64,000 nucleotides of DNA from Dyadobacter sp. CY326 (GCF_021390515.1 NZ_JAJUXI010000005.1:124001-188000); one strand, 5' to 3'; shown: positions 1 to 8,733, counted from the stretch's first letter. The notes: generated by a model from the sequence alone, not told the origin. Made by a program: numbers and translations.

Positions 1-919
1 CGAAAACATTTTTAAGCGCCACAGATTCCGAAAGATCATTATTCTTCGTTCCCGTTCCGTGCGCATTTACATAAGAAATTTCAGCGGCGTCAATGCCCGA
101 TTTTGTCAATGCATTGGTTATTGCGAGCGTGGCGCCTTTCCCTTCTGGCGACGACGCCGTTTGATGATAAGCATCGGCCGCATTGGCCCAACCATTCACG
201 TAACCTATTGTTTTATTGCCAGTTATGCCAATGCTTTTTTCATTTTCCAATAAAAGAAAGGCGGCTCCTTCACCCAAATTGAGCCCGCTTCTGGATTCAT
301 CAAATGGCCTGCACCATTGATCATCATAGATCATAAGCGACCGAAAACCGTTGATCGTAAATTTGGTAAGCGCATCCGATCCTCCCACTAAAACACGGTC
401 CAGCTTGTTTTGCAACAACATTCTCGCGCCTAACATAATAGCATTAGCGCCTGACGAACAAGCAGTTGACAAAGTGTTAATGTAACCCGAAATGCCAAGT
501 TCCGCAGCGATCCTTTCGGTTGTGTTGCCGCTGTCATGTGTTTTCAATTTGGCAAAATCAGGATGGTTGTCAGCGAGATAGGATTTATAAAAATCTTCTG
601 TCCTGTCCATTCCGCCTACGGAGGTTGCCGATATAATTCCGGTTCGCAGTTCGGCATTGTGCTGATTGCTGCCCCAAGCCTCGCGTGCGGCTTTAAGTCC
701 TAATAATGAAGTGCGGGAAATGGGCTTTTGGCTAACATGAAGTTTAGTTTCCAGCTCCGCATTGGACATCTTCACCTCGCCGACCAGCAATGAATCTGAG
801 TTGTCCAAAAAGCGCATCGGACCAATGCCCGTTCTGCCTTCCCGGAGCGCCAGCAGGTTTTCTGTGACGGATAATCCAATCGCAGAAACAATGCCAAAAC
901 CAGTAACCCGGACGCCCAT
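1..919 (-). CDS. Beta-ketoacyl-ACP synthase, C-terminus cut by window edge
   Basis: My translation from the ATG at 919 begins MGVRVTGFGIVSAIG, a typical KAS I/II N-terminus. The active-site Cys lies in STACSSGAN and the first catalytic His in NAHGTGT. The reading frame stays open to base 1, so the last part of the thiolase fold, with the second catalytic His, is outside the window. It should catalyse decarboxylative condensation of an acyl group with malonyl-ACP in polyene chain extension. It starts 14 nt after the stop of the ACP gene 934-1191 and is probably co-transcribed with it. The family is clear; its exact role among the ketosynthases of this locus is inferred. Confidence 0.9.
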   Translation of the reverse strand, partial: MGVRVTGFGIVSAIGLSVTENLLALREGRTGIGPMRFLDNSDSLLVGEVKMSNAELETKLHVSQKPISRTSLLGLKAAREAWGSNQHNAELRTGIISATSVGGMDRTEDFYKSYLADNHPDFAKLKTHDSGNTTERIAAELGISGYINTLSTACSSGANAIMLGARMLLQNKLDRVLVGGSDALTKFTINGFRSLMIYDDQWCRPFDESRSGLNLGEGAAFLLLENEKSIGITGNKTIGYVNGWANAADAYHQTASSPEGKGATLAITNALTKSGIDAAEISYVNAHGTGTKNNDLSESVALKNVF

Positions 920-933
920 ATTGTAAAATTTGA

Positions 934-1191
934 TCAGCCTAACCTGGCGTGAATGTAATCTGCCATTGTATTGATGGATTTGAAAGCAACCTTGCCTTCA
1001 TCCGGATTGGTAACTTGTATGCCGTGGTATTTTTCGAGCAAAACGATCAATTCCAATGCGTCAATCGAATCAAGTCCCAGACCGTCATCACTGAAAAGCA
1101 TTGCGTCATCCGCAATGTCGGCAGGTGTAATGTCTTCGAGGTTTAATTGTTCAATGATCTGGGTTTTAAGATCTTCCTTTAAATTATCCAT
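934..1191 (-). CDS. Acyl carrier protein (first ACP of the pigment locus)
   Basis: This 85-aa acidic protein has the ACP signature LGLDSIDALEL, with Ser42 as the expected phosphopantetheine attachment site. Length and helix pattern fit a free-standing ACP. It would carry the growing polyene chain between the ketosynthases, ketoreductase and dehydratase encoded around it. It sits between the short ketosynthase-like gene (24 nt upstream) and the partial ketosynthase (14 nt downstream) on the same strand. Two ACPs in one locus is usual for aryl-polyene/flexirubin clusters and suggests separate tasks for starter and extension, which is inference. Confidence 0.93.
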   Translation of the reverse strand: MDNLKEDLKTQIIEQLNLEDITPADIADDAMLFSDDGLGLDSIDALELIVLLEKYHGIQVTNPDEGKVAFKSINTMADYIHARLG

Positions 1192-1214
1192 CGCGTGTTC
1201 GTGAGTGCAGTTTG

Positions 1215-1832
1215 CTACAAATTGAAACTGCTCAGTTTTAAAAGGTTTTCGTGATTAAATGCCGTTCCGTTTTCTACATTGTTTTCTACAAAAAAAAGAA
1301 AAACGTTTATGGCATTTCCTAATATTTCCAGCCAGCCGCATAAAATGGCTTTGGAGCTGCCGGAAAGAAGAATTTGACCATAGTTAAAGAAAAATTCCGG
1401 CGCGAATTTAGGCAAAACGGCAAACATATTCTCACCGTACCACTTATTAGCAATCGCTATTTCACCTAAAACAATGTTTGGCAAAGTATAGACGAATAAT
1501 GAGGGGCTCGGCGCACCATTATGCTCATACGAGTGCACAAACCGCATATCCGTGTCTGCACTGGATGCATGATTGGCAAAAAACAATGCAATTTCATCGT
1601 CTCCATAAGCAGTCGCGATGCGTGGATTTGCACGTTTTATCAATTCCGAAGCCAGAAATCCGGCTTGCGAAAGGATATCCATTTTGTTAAATTTTGGATA
1701 TGCAAATTCCTGCTCCTTATAAATCTGCCTGAACCAGCTTTCGTCAGATTCAATGTTCCTTTTGGCCACAATTTCGCCGTTGACAGAACAAATGTCTGCC
1801 GAAAGATGGCAATAGGTTGTAATCAAACTCAT
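1215..1832 (-). CDS. Short ketosynthase-like protein (N-terminal half type)
   Basis: At 205 aa this is about half a ketosynthase. Residues around KFNKMDILSQAGFLASELI and the later AIANKWYGEN region resemble the beta-ketoacyl synthase N-terminal-like family (Ketoacyl-synt_2) found in aryl-polyene and flexirubin loci. I see no CxSG active site and no HGT histidine, so it is unlikely to condense on its own. A structural or chain-length role beside a true ketosynthase is plausible. Its ATG overlaps the stop of the upstream ketosynthase by 4 nt (ATGA), which suggests translational coupling and perhaps partnership with that protein. Function is inferred from family and context. Confidence 0.75.
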   Translation of the reverse strand: MSLITTYCHLSADICSVNGEIVAKRNIESDESWFRQIYKEQEFAYPKFNKMDILSQAGFLASELIKRANPRIATAYGDDEIALFFANHASSADTDMRFVHSYEHNGAPSPSLFVYTLPNIVLGEIAIANKWYGENMFAVLPKFAPEFFFNYGQILLSGSSKAILCGWLEILGNAINVFLFFVENNVENGTAFNHENLLKLSSFNL

Positions 1833-2911
1833 AAGCTTCTGATGATCAAAGATGCGTTTCCTCCTCCGAATCCCGAAGCCGTTTTTAAAATCGTGTTGAG
1901 TTTTTTTTCTTTATTTTCCGAAATGACATTCAATGTTTTGGATGTGCCACTTGCCTGATAACCAAGGCTTTTGATCAACGTGCTGTTCCGCATCATCTGC
2001 ATCGAAGCGGCAGTTTCAATTACGCCCGCGGCGCCCAATGTATGTCCAAAATAACCTTTCAAGCTGTTTAAAGGCACATCGTTAAGCCCAAGTCTGTCGA
2101 ATGCGATGGATTCCATTTCGTCGTTAAAGACAGTCGCAGTTCCGTGTGCCGAAATAAAATCGATCTCGTCTGTCGCTATTTTGTTGAGTTCCAATGTCCG
2201 TTTTACACTTCGGAAAAGTCCTTCCCCTGTCCTGGACGGACCTGAAATGTGATTCGCATCATTGGCACTTGTGCCCGGAAACAGTGCTAGCGGCGCATTT
2301 TGAAATATTTCTTTTGCATTTGAAACCACCACAGCCCCGCAACCCTCTCCCATCGTAATCCCATTTCTTTGAGCGTCAAAAGGCAAACAAGGCGCGTCAC
2401 TGATGGCAAAAAGCGACTGAAAACCATACACAACAAAATCAGAAATCACATCGCAGCCAATGACAACGGCGTGATCGTATATTTTAGCTTGAATGAATTG
2501 TTGCGCCGTGTTAATTGCAAGAACACCTGAAATGCACGCATTAGAAACGATAACTGGCTCATTAACAAGCTTAAATCGCGTGACTAACGCTTTTGCACTA
2601 TGGCTGAACTGGTCTTTGATATCCTCGTCCAGTTCCCCTTTGGTCGAACTCACAATGATAATGGTTCTTTCTGAGCTCAAAATTTCAGGATCGATCATCG
2701 CTGAAACTGACTCCAATGCTTCAAGCAGCAACTTCTCAAACTTATAACCGCCCGAAAGACTGAGGATTTTGGATAAATAAAAATCTGCATTGTCAAAGCC
2801 CGCTTTTGAGACCAACGAAATGCCGGACCGGTTGGCACGCATGGCCGACCAGTTTTCAGCCGTTGTCCCGCCCATTGGACTTATGATTACTTCTGCACCA
2901 ATATAGGTCAT
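1829..2911 (-). CDS. Beta-ketoacyl-ACP synthase (KAS I/II type)
   Basis: The 360-aa protein carries the complete catalytic triad: Cys126 in SNACISG, His256 in SAHGTAT and His290 in GYFGHTLGAAG. It should extend the polyene chain from malonyl-ACP. I use the ATG at 2911, 10 nt after the thioesterase stop, giving MTYIGAEVIISPMG; a longer reading from GTG at 2950 would overlap the thioesterase by 29 nt and adds 13 residues atypical for the family. The gene is coupled by ATGA to the short ketosynthase-like gene downstream. It is somewhat shorter than the usual 400-410 aa KAS II. Confidence 0.9.
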   Translation of the reverse strand: MTYIGAEVIISPMGGTTAENWSAMRANRSGISLVSKAGFDNADFYLSKILSLSGGYKFEKLLLEALESVSAMIDPEILSSERTIIIVSSTKGELDEDIKDQFSHSAKALVTRFKLVNEPVIVSNACISGVLAINTAQQFIQAKIYDHAVVIGCDVISDFVVYGFQSLFAISDAPCLPFDAQRNGITMGEGCGAVVVSNAKEIFQNAPLALFPGTSANDANHISGPSRTGEGLFRSVKRTLELNKIATDEIDFISAHGTATVFNDEMESIAFDRLGLNDVPLNSLKGYFGHTLGAAGVIETAASMQMMRNSTLIKSLGYQASGTSKTLNVISENKEKKLNTILKTASGFGGGNASLIIRSL

Positions 2912-2921
2912 TCTGATAAAG

Positions 2922-3335
2922 CTAAACCTTGTGTTTTTCCTTCCACTCACGGTAAAAATCCGGCGTGATCAGTTCCAGCATGCGGGTCTCCTTATCCAGA
3001 AAAACCTGCATGGTTTTGCCTACGGCACAAAGGTCGCCCGTGGTCAGGTTGAGAACTTGATATTCGAACTGGATTTTGGCTGATTTCGCTGGGACGTATT
3101 TGGTTATCACCTTGATAATCTGGCCGTAATAGACCGGAGCCTTGTGATCAATTTCGGATTTTACTATTGGAGTGAAGTAACCTTTGTCAAAAATAGTAAG
3201 ATATTCCAGTCCGAATGCTTTGCCGAATGCTTCTCTTCCATCTTCAAAAAATTTCAGGTAATTGCCGTGCCAAACGACTCCCATGGCATCGGTTTCGCTA
3301 AAACGTATATCAATTTCGATTTCCGAAGCAATCAT
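2922..3335 (-). CDS. Acyl-CoA/ACP thioesterase, hotdog fold (YbgC/4HBT type)
   Basis: The 137-aa protein opens with the 4HBT pattern RFSETDAMGVVWHGNYLKFF. The Asp in ETDAMG corresponds to the catalytic Asp of YbgC-like thioesterases, and the HGNYL segment is diagnostic of the family. It should hydrolyse or edit an acyl thioester during polyene assembly. The start is ATG 3335. It lies between the dehydratase (21 nt upstream) and a ketosynthase (10 nt downstream), as thioesterases do in many aryl-polyene clusters. The substrate is unknown. Confidence 0.88.
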   Translation of the reverse strand: MIASEIEIDIRFSETDAMGVVWHGNYLKFFEDGREAFGKAFGLEYLTIFDKGYFTPIVKSEIDHKAPVYYGQIIKVITKYVPAKSAKIQFEYQVLNLTTGDLCAVGKTMQVFLDKETRMLELITPDFYREWKEKHKV

Positions 3336-3356
3336 GTCACTAATTAACGTTAGGGG

Positions 3357-3776
3357 TTACTCTGTTACTACAATTTTCATTTCACAGCCGAGCAATATAC
3401 GCCCTTCCAGGAAACTTTCCCCTTGAACAAGGGAAATATTTCCCAACTGATGCAATGGTGTGACAACCGTCTTAATCGTCGAATGCACGGGTGGCAGCTC
3501 GTGGATTTCCACCTTTGTTATCGCACCAATGAAGCCAATTTTGGGTGCCCCACCCGCCTGCTGATCCAGATAACCGAATGACGCTGCGCAAGTTTGCGCA
3601 ATGTTTTCCAGCAAACCGGACTCCTGAAAAAAACCATCGGCAACCAGTAAATTATCCGCTGTTATATAAAAATCCGTTTCGAATCTTTCCTGCGACGCAC
3701 TGACCAAATTGTCAATCATCACAAAAGGAGCCCGATGCGGAATGTATTGATTTATAGCATCTTTGGCAACTGTCAT
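3357..3776 (-). CDS. 3-hydroxyacyl-ACP dehydratase (FabZ/ApeI-like)
   Basis: The 139-aa hotdog protein begins with IPHRAPFVMID, where His14 is the expected catalytic His, followed by ESGLLENIAQT, where Glu57 fits the acidic catalytic position. It would dehydrate 3-hydroxyacyl-ACP to trans-2-enoyl-ACP; with no enoyl reductase gene nearby, repeated cycles would leave a conjugated polyene. Its start codon overlaps the stop of the acyltransferase by one base (TAATG). The FabZ-type assignment is firm; membership of the pigment pathway comes from context. Confidence 0.9.
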   Translation of the reverse strand: MTVAKDAINQYIPHRAPFVMIDNLVSASQERFETDFYITADNLLVADGFFQESGLLENIAQTCAASFGYLDQQAGGAPKIGFIGAITKVEIHELPPVHSTIKTVVTPLHQLGNISLVQGESFLEGRILLGCEMKIVVTE

Positions 3777-4642
3777 TAAACAAAGAAGTTAAAGTAATTA
3801 AACCATTGTTCCGGATATTCCCGCACCTTCTTCTCCAATTCTGCCACATACAACCTTGCAATTTCCTCTGGCTTCATTTTCATGCTTATGGGCAAAGTCG
3901 CGCTCAGGTGATAACTGTATTTTCCGTTTTTAGCCGCGAAAACGAATGTAACCGGCGCGTCAAATTTAGAAGCAATCACAAATGGTCCGTAAGGGAACTT
4001 CGCCTTTCGCCCGAAGAAATCCAGTTCAATATATTTGGCCCCATCCAGATAACGGTCCGCATGAATAGCAACGAATTCATTATTAACGAGCGCGTTACGA
4101 ATGGCTATCACGTGTGACAAATCGTCTTTAATCGCAATTATTTTAAATCTCGAACCGCCCGTAGTCGTGTCCATGAACTGTTTAATGCTTTCCACTTCCG
4201 CATCCAGCATAACAATGTTGATGGTCGGCGTAATTCTTCCTTTCAGTAAATTCCCGGCCGTTTCCCAGTTTCCCAAATGCGCGCTCAGTAAGATGCCTCC
4301 CTTCCCTCCATCGCGGATGTCAATGAGAAATTGCTCATTTTCAAACACATGTGTAAAATTGGCAGTTTTCCCGAGCAGAAATGCGGCCCGGTCAACAAGC
4401 GTTTGCCCAAAAATGTAAAAATTTTTGCGGGCGAGCTTTTTAGCTTCTGGAAGCGGGAAGTGAAGGGTATTTTGATAAAAATCCAGCAATGCGTTTTTCT
4501 GCTTTGCTGCAAAAAGATAATAGTAATAGGTCACTAATTTCAAAAGACGGTAAGCAAAATCAATTCCCAGCGTGTTTATAAAAAAGAGAAAGATCTTGTA
4601 ACCTGTCAATGAACCTTTGGTTTTACCATCCCAACGGCTCAT
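3776..4642 (-). CDS. LpxL/HtrB-like lysophospholipid acyltransferase
   Basis: The 288-aa membrane-associated protein has the HX4E motif in LSAHLGNWETAG (His122, Glu127), the catalytic signature of lipid A late acyltransferases, and a hydrophobic N-terminus around residues 16-45. In flexirubin and aryl-polyene loci such enzymes are thought to transfer the finished aryl-polyene acyl chain to a lipid acceptor. The acceptor cannot be told from sequence. The stop overlaps the dehydratase start by one base, and the gene follows the second ACP by 2 nt. A true lipid A acyltransferase is the alternative, but the location argues for the pigment role. Confidence 0.85.
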   Translation of the reverse strand: MSRWDGKTKGSLTGYKIFLFFINTLGIDFAYRLLKLVTYYYYLFAAKQKNALLDFYQNTLHFPLPEAKKLARKNFYIFGQTLVDRAAFLLGKTANFTHVFENEQFLIDIRDGGKGGILLSAHLGNWETAGNLLKGRITPTINIVMLDAEVESIKQFMDTTTGGSRFKIIAIKDDLSHVIAIRNALVNNEFVAIHADRYLDGAKYIELDFFGRKAKFPYGPFVIASKFDAPVTFVFAAKNGKYSYHLSATLPISMKMKPEEIARLYVAELEKKVREYPEQWFNYFNFFV

Positions 4643-4644
4643 TC

Positions 4645-4911
4645 CTATAAGTTAAGTTTCTGGCGGACAAGTTTGTAAAAATCGCCGAATGTTACGATTT
4701 CCTTGAAGTCCTCACCTGTAATTTTAATGTTAAGATTTTCTTCGATCAGCACGACAAGATCCACATAGTCAAGGCTGTCTAAATCGAGCGTGTCTTTGAG
4801 ACTGTTTTCAGGAAGAATCATATTGCGGTCCACCTCAAATTCCTCCGATAAAAAATCCCTCGTATCTTCGATAACTTCTTCCCAACTCATTTTTACGTCG
4901 TTAGCTTGCAT
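4645..4911 (-). CDS. Acyl carrier protein (second ACP)
   Basis: The 88-aa acidic protein has the 4'-phosphopantetheine site DLDSLDYVDLV with Ser46. It likely carries the polyene chain or its starter. The 195 bp separating it from the next upstream gene (ketosynthase ending at 5107) suggest its own promoter. A TAATTTTG element, a perfect -7 match, lies at 4917-4924 on this strand only 5 nt before the ATG, but without a clear -33 element; it would give a nearly leaderless mRNA, so I treat it as weak. Nothing else is evident in 4912-5106. Confidence 0.92.
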   Translation of the reverse strand: MQANDVKMSWEEVIEDTRDFLSEEFEVDRNMILPENSLKDTLDLDSLDYVDLVVLIEENLNIKITGEDFKEIVTFGDFYKLVRQKLNL

Positions 4912-5106
4912 GGCTACAAAATTATGTTATTCTGGCTGATAGTTTAAAAATATTCCTTTTTTTAAATGAATTCAAATGGCCTGCACAATAATTTTATCAA
5001 AAAACCATTGCACGCACTTGAAGGAATATCGGGCAGAACAAAAATACAAATTTCTGGTTGCCGAGCAGTGCCGCTTACGAATTTATGCTACACGAAGCGA
5101 GCCGGA

Positions 5107-6327
5107 TCAGGAGACTTTTCTCAGGATCAGCGTTGAATTCGTCCCGCCAAAACCAAAGGAATTTGAAAGCAAACAATTGATTTCCTGCTCCTTAGTTTCA
5201 GGAATGATGTTGATCAGCGCTGAGTCCTCGTCCGGATTTTCGAAGTTGATGTTGGGTGCGATAAATGAGTTTTGCATCATCAAAAGCGAATAAACAATCT
5301 CGCTCGCCCCAGCCATCCAGCACTCGTGCCCCGTCATGGATTTGGTGGAACTGACAGGCGTTTGCCCACCGAAAACGTCAAAAATCGCCCGCGCCTCGCT
5401 CCCATCGCCAACGGGCGTTGAAGTGGCGTGCGCATTGATATAATCGACCTCATTGGCCTGAATTCCGGCTTGCGCCATAGCCATTCGCAGGGAGCGAATC
5501 TGGCCTTCGATGCTTGGATTGGAAATGTGATCGCCATTGGAAGAAAATCCATAACCGATCAATTCTGCCAAAATGGGCGCGCCGCGCTTAACGGCAGAAT
5601 CATACGATTCCAGAATAACGGTTGCTGCACCGCCACTTGGAATGAGGCCGTCGCGGTCTCTGTCAAAAGGTCGGGAAGCCTTTGCCGGCTCGGACTCCCG
5701 AACGGAAAATGTGCCCAAGCCATCAAAACTAGCCATGGCTGCAGAGTTGATTTCCTGAGCGCCGCCGCAAACAATCCGCTCCTGCAAACCTTGCTTGATC
5801 ATTAAATATCCCATCCCGATGGAATGAGAGCCCGACGCACAGGCTGCGCTTAATGTAAAATTGATCCCTTTCAGCTTGAAAATCGTCGAAAGGTTCATAT
5901 TAACGGTGCTGTTCATGTTTTGAAAAATCGCACCGCTTCCGATCAATGTTGTATCGTGTTTTTCCCTTGCCTTTTCTACTGCGTCCACAACGGATGCAGC
6001 CGTGCTGTCATTGCCGTAAATGATGCCGGTTTCGGTTGTTTCGAGATAATCAATGTCTAATCCGGAAAGTTCGAGCGCCTGGCGGGTTGCCATGTAGGCA
6101 TAAATTGCAGGTTGGTGCATGCCCAGGCGCTGCCTGCGCGACAAGTAATTTTTGAGATCCGGTTCGGGCACCATTCCGGTCAGGGCGGAGCGAAAACCAA
6201 AATCCTTCCTCACCTGATCAAAGACAATTCCGCTTTTTCCTGCATATAAAGAATTGGTGACCTCTTCCAGGTTTTGCCCCAGGCAAGAGTAAATTCCAAT
6301 TCCGGTGATGACAACTCTGCGATCCAT
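5107..6327 (-). CDS. Beta-ketoacyl-ACP synthase II (FabF-like)
   Basis: This 406-aa KAS II-type enzyme has Cys163 in SAACASGS, His300 in NAHATSTP and His334 in MTGHECWMAG, plus the C-terminal SFGFGGTNST loop. It is the most canonical ketosynthase of the locus. I choose ATG 6327 (MDRRVVITGIG), 3 nt after the ketoreductase stop, over an in-frame TTG one codon earlier. It follows the ketoreductase directly and probably forms an operon TAL-ketoreductase-ketosynthase, followed by 195 bp of non-coding sequence before the second ACP. It may be the partner of the Cys-less homologue at 15410-16453; that pairing is inference. Confidence 0.92.
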   Translation of the reverse strand: MDRRVVITGIGIYSCLGQNLEEVTNSLYAGKSGIVFDQVRKDFGFRSALTGMVPEPDLKNYLSRRQRLGMHQPAIYAYMATRQALELSGLDIDYLETTETGIIYGNDSTAASVVDAVEKAREKHDTTLIGSGAIFQNMNSTVNMNLSTIFKLKGINFTLSAACASGSHSIGMGYLMIKQGLQERIVCGGAQEINSAAMASFDGLGTFSVRESEPAKASRPFDRDRDGLIPSGGAATVILESYDSAVKRGAPILAELIGYGFSSNGDHISNPSIEGQIRSLRMAMAQAGIQANEVDYINAHATSTPVGDGSEARAIFDVFGGQTPVSSTKSMTGHECWMAGASEIVYSLLMMQNSFIAPNINFENPDEDSALINIIPETKEQEINCLLSNSFGFGGTNSTLILRKVS

Positions 6328-6330
6328 CAA

Positions 6331-7062
6331 TTATGAGTAAATGCCTCCGTTGATATTAATTACTTCGCCCGTGATATAGGCTGCTTTGTCCGAAACCAGA
6401 AAACTCACCAGATGCGCCACTTCCTCTGCCTTGCCAAAACGGTTCATCGGGATCATTTGTTTCAATTCGGCCTCATTCAAATCCTTCGTCATATCGCTCG
6501 TTATAAAACCCGGAGCAACTGCATTGACCGTAATCTTGCGCTTCGCAACTTCCTGCGCCAACGCTTTTGTCGCCGAAATAATAGCTCCTTTTGCCGCCGA
6601 ATAATTGGTCTGCCCGGCAACGCCTTTCATGCCCGAAACCGATGCAATGTTGACAATCCGGCCCGAACGCTTCCGCAGCATTTCCTGAATCGCATTCTGC
6701 GTTACGTTATACAGCCCTTTGGCCGAAATATTCATAACATCGTCCCAGTCCTGCTCGGGCATCCACATAAACAGCCCGTCGCGCGTAATGCCCGCATTAT
6801 TAACCAAAACGCTGATGTGCTTTCCCTCGTTCTTTTGTTTCCAATCGTTCAATGCTGTGTCGACTTCCGACTTAATCTGCACATTGAATTGCAAGAGTTC
6901 AGCGCTGCCGCCGGCTGCCACAATTTCCGCAAGCGTTTCTTCGGCCGCGGCCTGATTGGAAGCATAATTTACTAAAATATGCAACCCGTGATCCTTCGCC
7001 AGCTGCACCGCAATGGCCCGGCCTAATCCTCTCGAAGCCCCAGTCACCAATGCACAGCTCAT
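6331..7062 (-). CDS. 3-oxoacyl-ACP reductase (FabG-like SDR)
   Basis: The 243-aa short-chain dehydrogenase has the cofactor loop TGASRGLG near residues 7-14, NNAG at 88-91, and the catalytic set Ser141, Tyr154, Lys158 (YSAAK). The C-terminal GEVININGG is typical of FabG. It should reduce 3-ketoacyl-ACP with NADPH between condensation and dehydration. Its ATG overlaps the TAL stop by 4 nt (ATGA), and the ketosynthase starts 3 nt after its stop, so the three genes are very likely coupled. Being inside the pigment locus, it is probably a pathway copy rather than the housekeeping fabG. Confidence 0.92.
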   Translation of the reverse strand: MSCALVTGASRGLGRAIAVQLAKDHGLHILVNYASNQAAAEETLAEIVAAGGSAELLQFNVQIKSEVDTALNDWKQKNEGKHISVLVNNAGITRDGLFMWMPEQDWDDVMNISAKGLYNVTQNAIQEMLRKRSGRIVNIASVSGMKGVAGQTNYSAAKGAIISATKALAQEVAKRKITVNAVAPGFITSDMTKDLNEAELKQMIPMNRFGKAEEVAHLVSFLVSDKAAYITGEVININGGIYS

Positions 7063-8588
7063 AATTTAAAAGGGGTTTCTTTAATATATTCAAAAACAAC
7101 GGCAATGCTTTCGGACTGCGGCAGATCTTCTTTCACAAAATGCGCTTTCTGCCGAATTTGATTGTAAACCGACATTGCATTCGGTGACAACCGCTCCTTT
7201 TCATCCGGTTCGAGCAGATCAACGGCCTGGCAAATTGCCATAATATGGATTGCCATCACTTGAAAAGCATTTTCCAAAACCTGTTTGGCAAGCACGGCAC
7301 TATTTGTTCCCATGCTTACAATGTCCTGGTTATCATTGTTATTGGGAATGCTGTGGACATAAACCGAGCCCGATAACGCCTGATTTTCAGCTGTTGTAGA
7401 AGTCGCGGTGAACTGGACACCCTGAAAACCGAAGTTCAAGCCCCATGTTCCTGCGTTCAAAAACGGAGGAAATTTCCCGTTAAGCTTACTGTTCATCAAG
7501 AAATTAAGCTGGCGTTCCATCAGCATTGTGAGCTTGGTCAGCACGATCTTAACCTTGTCCATTTCCAGTGAAATGTAATCACCGTGGAAATTGCCGCCAT
7601 GAAAAACATTGTCATCTTCTGGACTTACAATCGGATTATCATTGGTTGAATTAAGCTCATTCTCAACCACTTCCTGCGCATATTGCAGCGTGTCGAGAAT
7701 GGGTCCCAAAATTTGCGGAACACAACGAATCGAATAATATTCCTGAATCTTACGCTCAAATTCCTTGCGCTGCAAAGCTGTGTCATCCTTAAAAAGCTCC
7801 TCACGGCTGCGGATCAGCTTACTTCCAGCCATAAAATCACGCATTTGCTGCGCAATAATCTGCTGTCCTTTGTGATGCTTCACCGCATTCAGTTCTTTCG
7901 AAAATGAGTCATCAAAAGCTTCAATGGCCTCATTAAGCATGGACGAAGCCGCAACTGCCCATTGAACCAGGCGTTTGGCATATATAAGGTTGATGGCAGC
8001 AATTCCGGTCATACAGGAAGTGCCGTTGATCAGGCCCAGGCCGTCACGCAGCTCCATTTTCAGCGGTTCAATGTTGTTTTTGGCCAAAACATCCGCTGTA
8101 TTTGTTCTCACGCCGCCTTCATACACATGCCCTTCACCGATCAGATTGAGTCCCAGGTGGGAAAGTTGCACCAGATCACCGCTTGCGCCTACGCTGCCGT
8201 GTTCGAATATTTCGGGCACAATGCCTTTGTTCAAAAAAGCAACAAGCTGTTTGATAACGCCCGTGCTCACACCCGAATTGGCTTGTAGAAATGAATTCAA
8301 ACGCGCCACCATCACGCTACGCGCATATATTTCGTTAAGTGGCTTCCCGATTCCGCTCGAATGGCTGCGGATCAGATTGTATTGAAGGTTGCTAAGTTTA
8401 TCCGTTTCAATCCGATATTGCGCCATAGGGCCAAATCCCGTATTGATTCCGTATATAATTTTATCTTTGGAAAAATTCGTTAGAAATGAAAAAGACTTTG
8501 ATACTTTATTAAGGGCGTCTTCGGCTAAGATAAATTCCTTTTTTTCAAAAGCATACTGCTCGATATGAGCTAAGGAAATACTATTCAT
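7059..8588 (-). CDS. Tyrosine ammonia-lyase of the flexirubin type (HAL/PAL/TAL family)
   Basis: The 509-aa protein has the MIO-forming triad Ala135-Ser136-Gly137 in GSVGASGDLVQ and the catalytic Tyr in YGINTGFG. The aromatic-selectivity position reads Ser75-His76 in NLIRSHSSGIG. From memory, this stretch and KIIYGINTGFGPMAQYRI closely match the characterised Flavobacterium johnsoniae TAL, so I favour tyrosine to 4-coumarate over histidine deamination. The 4-coumaroyl unit would prime the aryl polyene. Histidine ammonia-lyase is the alternative, but there are no other hut genes here and the gene is coupled to the ketoreductase. It is the first gene on this strand after a divergent intergenic region of about 145 bp. 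Confidence 0.88.
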   Translation of the reverse strand: MNSISLAHIEQYAFEKKEFILAEDALNKVSKSFSFLTNFSKDKIIYGINTGFGPMAQYRIETDKLSNLQYNLIRSHSSGIGKPLNEIYARSVMVARLNSFLQANSGVSTGVIKQLVAFLNKGIVPEIFEHGSVGASGDLVQLSHLGLNLIGEGHVYEGGVRTNTADVLAKNNIEPLKMELRDGLGLINGTSCMTGIAAINLIYAKRLVQWAVAASSMLNEAIEAFDDSFSKELNAVKHHKGQQIIAQQMRDFMAGSKLIRSREELFKDDTALQRKEFERKIQEYYSIRCVPQILGPILDTLQYAQEVVENELNSTNDNPIVSPEDDNVFHGGNFHGDYISLEMDKVKIVLTKLTMLMERQLNFLMNSKLNGKFPPFLNAGTWGLNFGFQGVQFTATSTTAENQALSGSVYVHSIPNNNDNQDIVSMGTNSAVLAKQVLENAFQVMAIHIMAICQAVDLLEPDEKERLSPNAMSVYNQIRQKAHFVKEDLPQSESIAVVFEYIKETPFKL

Positions 8589-8678
8589 TTAGAGTTAGCA
8601 TAATTAATATTACGTAAAATAAATCTTTTTTTGCCGTTTTGACAAACCAGGCTGCATGCGCAAACGGGCCGCGGGAGG

Positions 8679-8708
8679 TTGCCGGAATTTTACATTTGCT
8701 TACTTTTG
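8679..8708 (+). promoter_or_regulatory. Bacteroidota-type promoter of the MMPL fusion gene
   Basis: TTG at 8679-8681 is followed after 19 bp by TACTTTTG at 8701-8708, a full match to TAnnTTTG. A second -7-like box, TACATTTG, is at 8691-8698. Transcription would start near 8714, about 20 nt before the ATG at 8734, which supports that start over the one at 8656. Confidence 0.6.
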
Positions 8709-8733
8709 TCAGACATTCACGTTCCCCTTTTCG

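Noticed and set aside
59..253. 64-aa plus-strand frame at the left edge
   Set aside because: It is the antisense shadow of the partial ketosynthase, whose active-site motifs are clear on the other strand.
4917..4924. TAATTTTG as a firm promoter of the second ACP gene
   Set aside because: It is only 5 nt from the ATG and has no -33 partner at the right distance, so it is mentioned in the gene entry but not listed.
4976..5293. 105-aa plus-strand frame between the second ACP and the KAS II
   Set aside because: Two thirds of it is antisense to the C-terminus of the ketosynthase and the rest lacks any family feature.
8656..8733. 26-residue extension of the MMPL fusion protein
   Set aside because: It contains the promoter -33 and -7 boxes and Cys-rich residues unlike an MMPL N-terminus.
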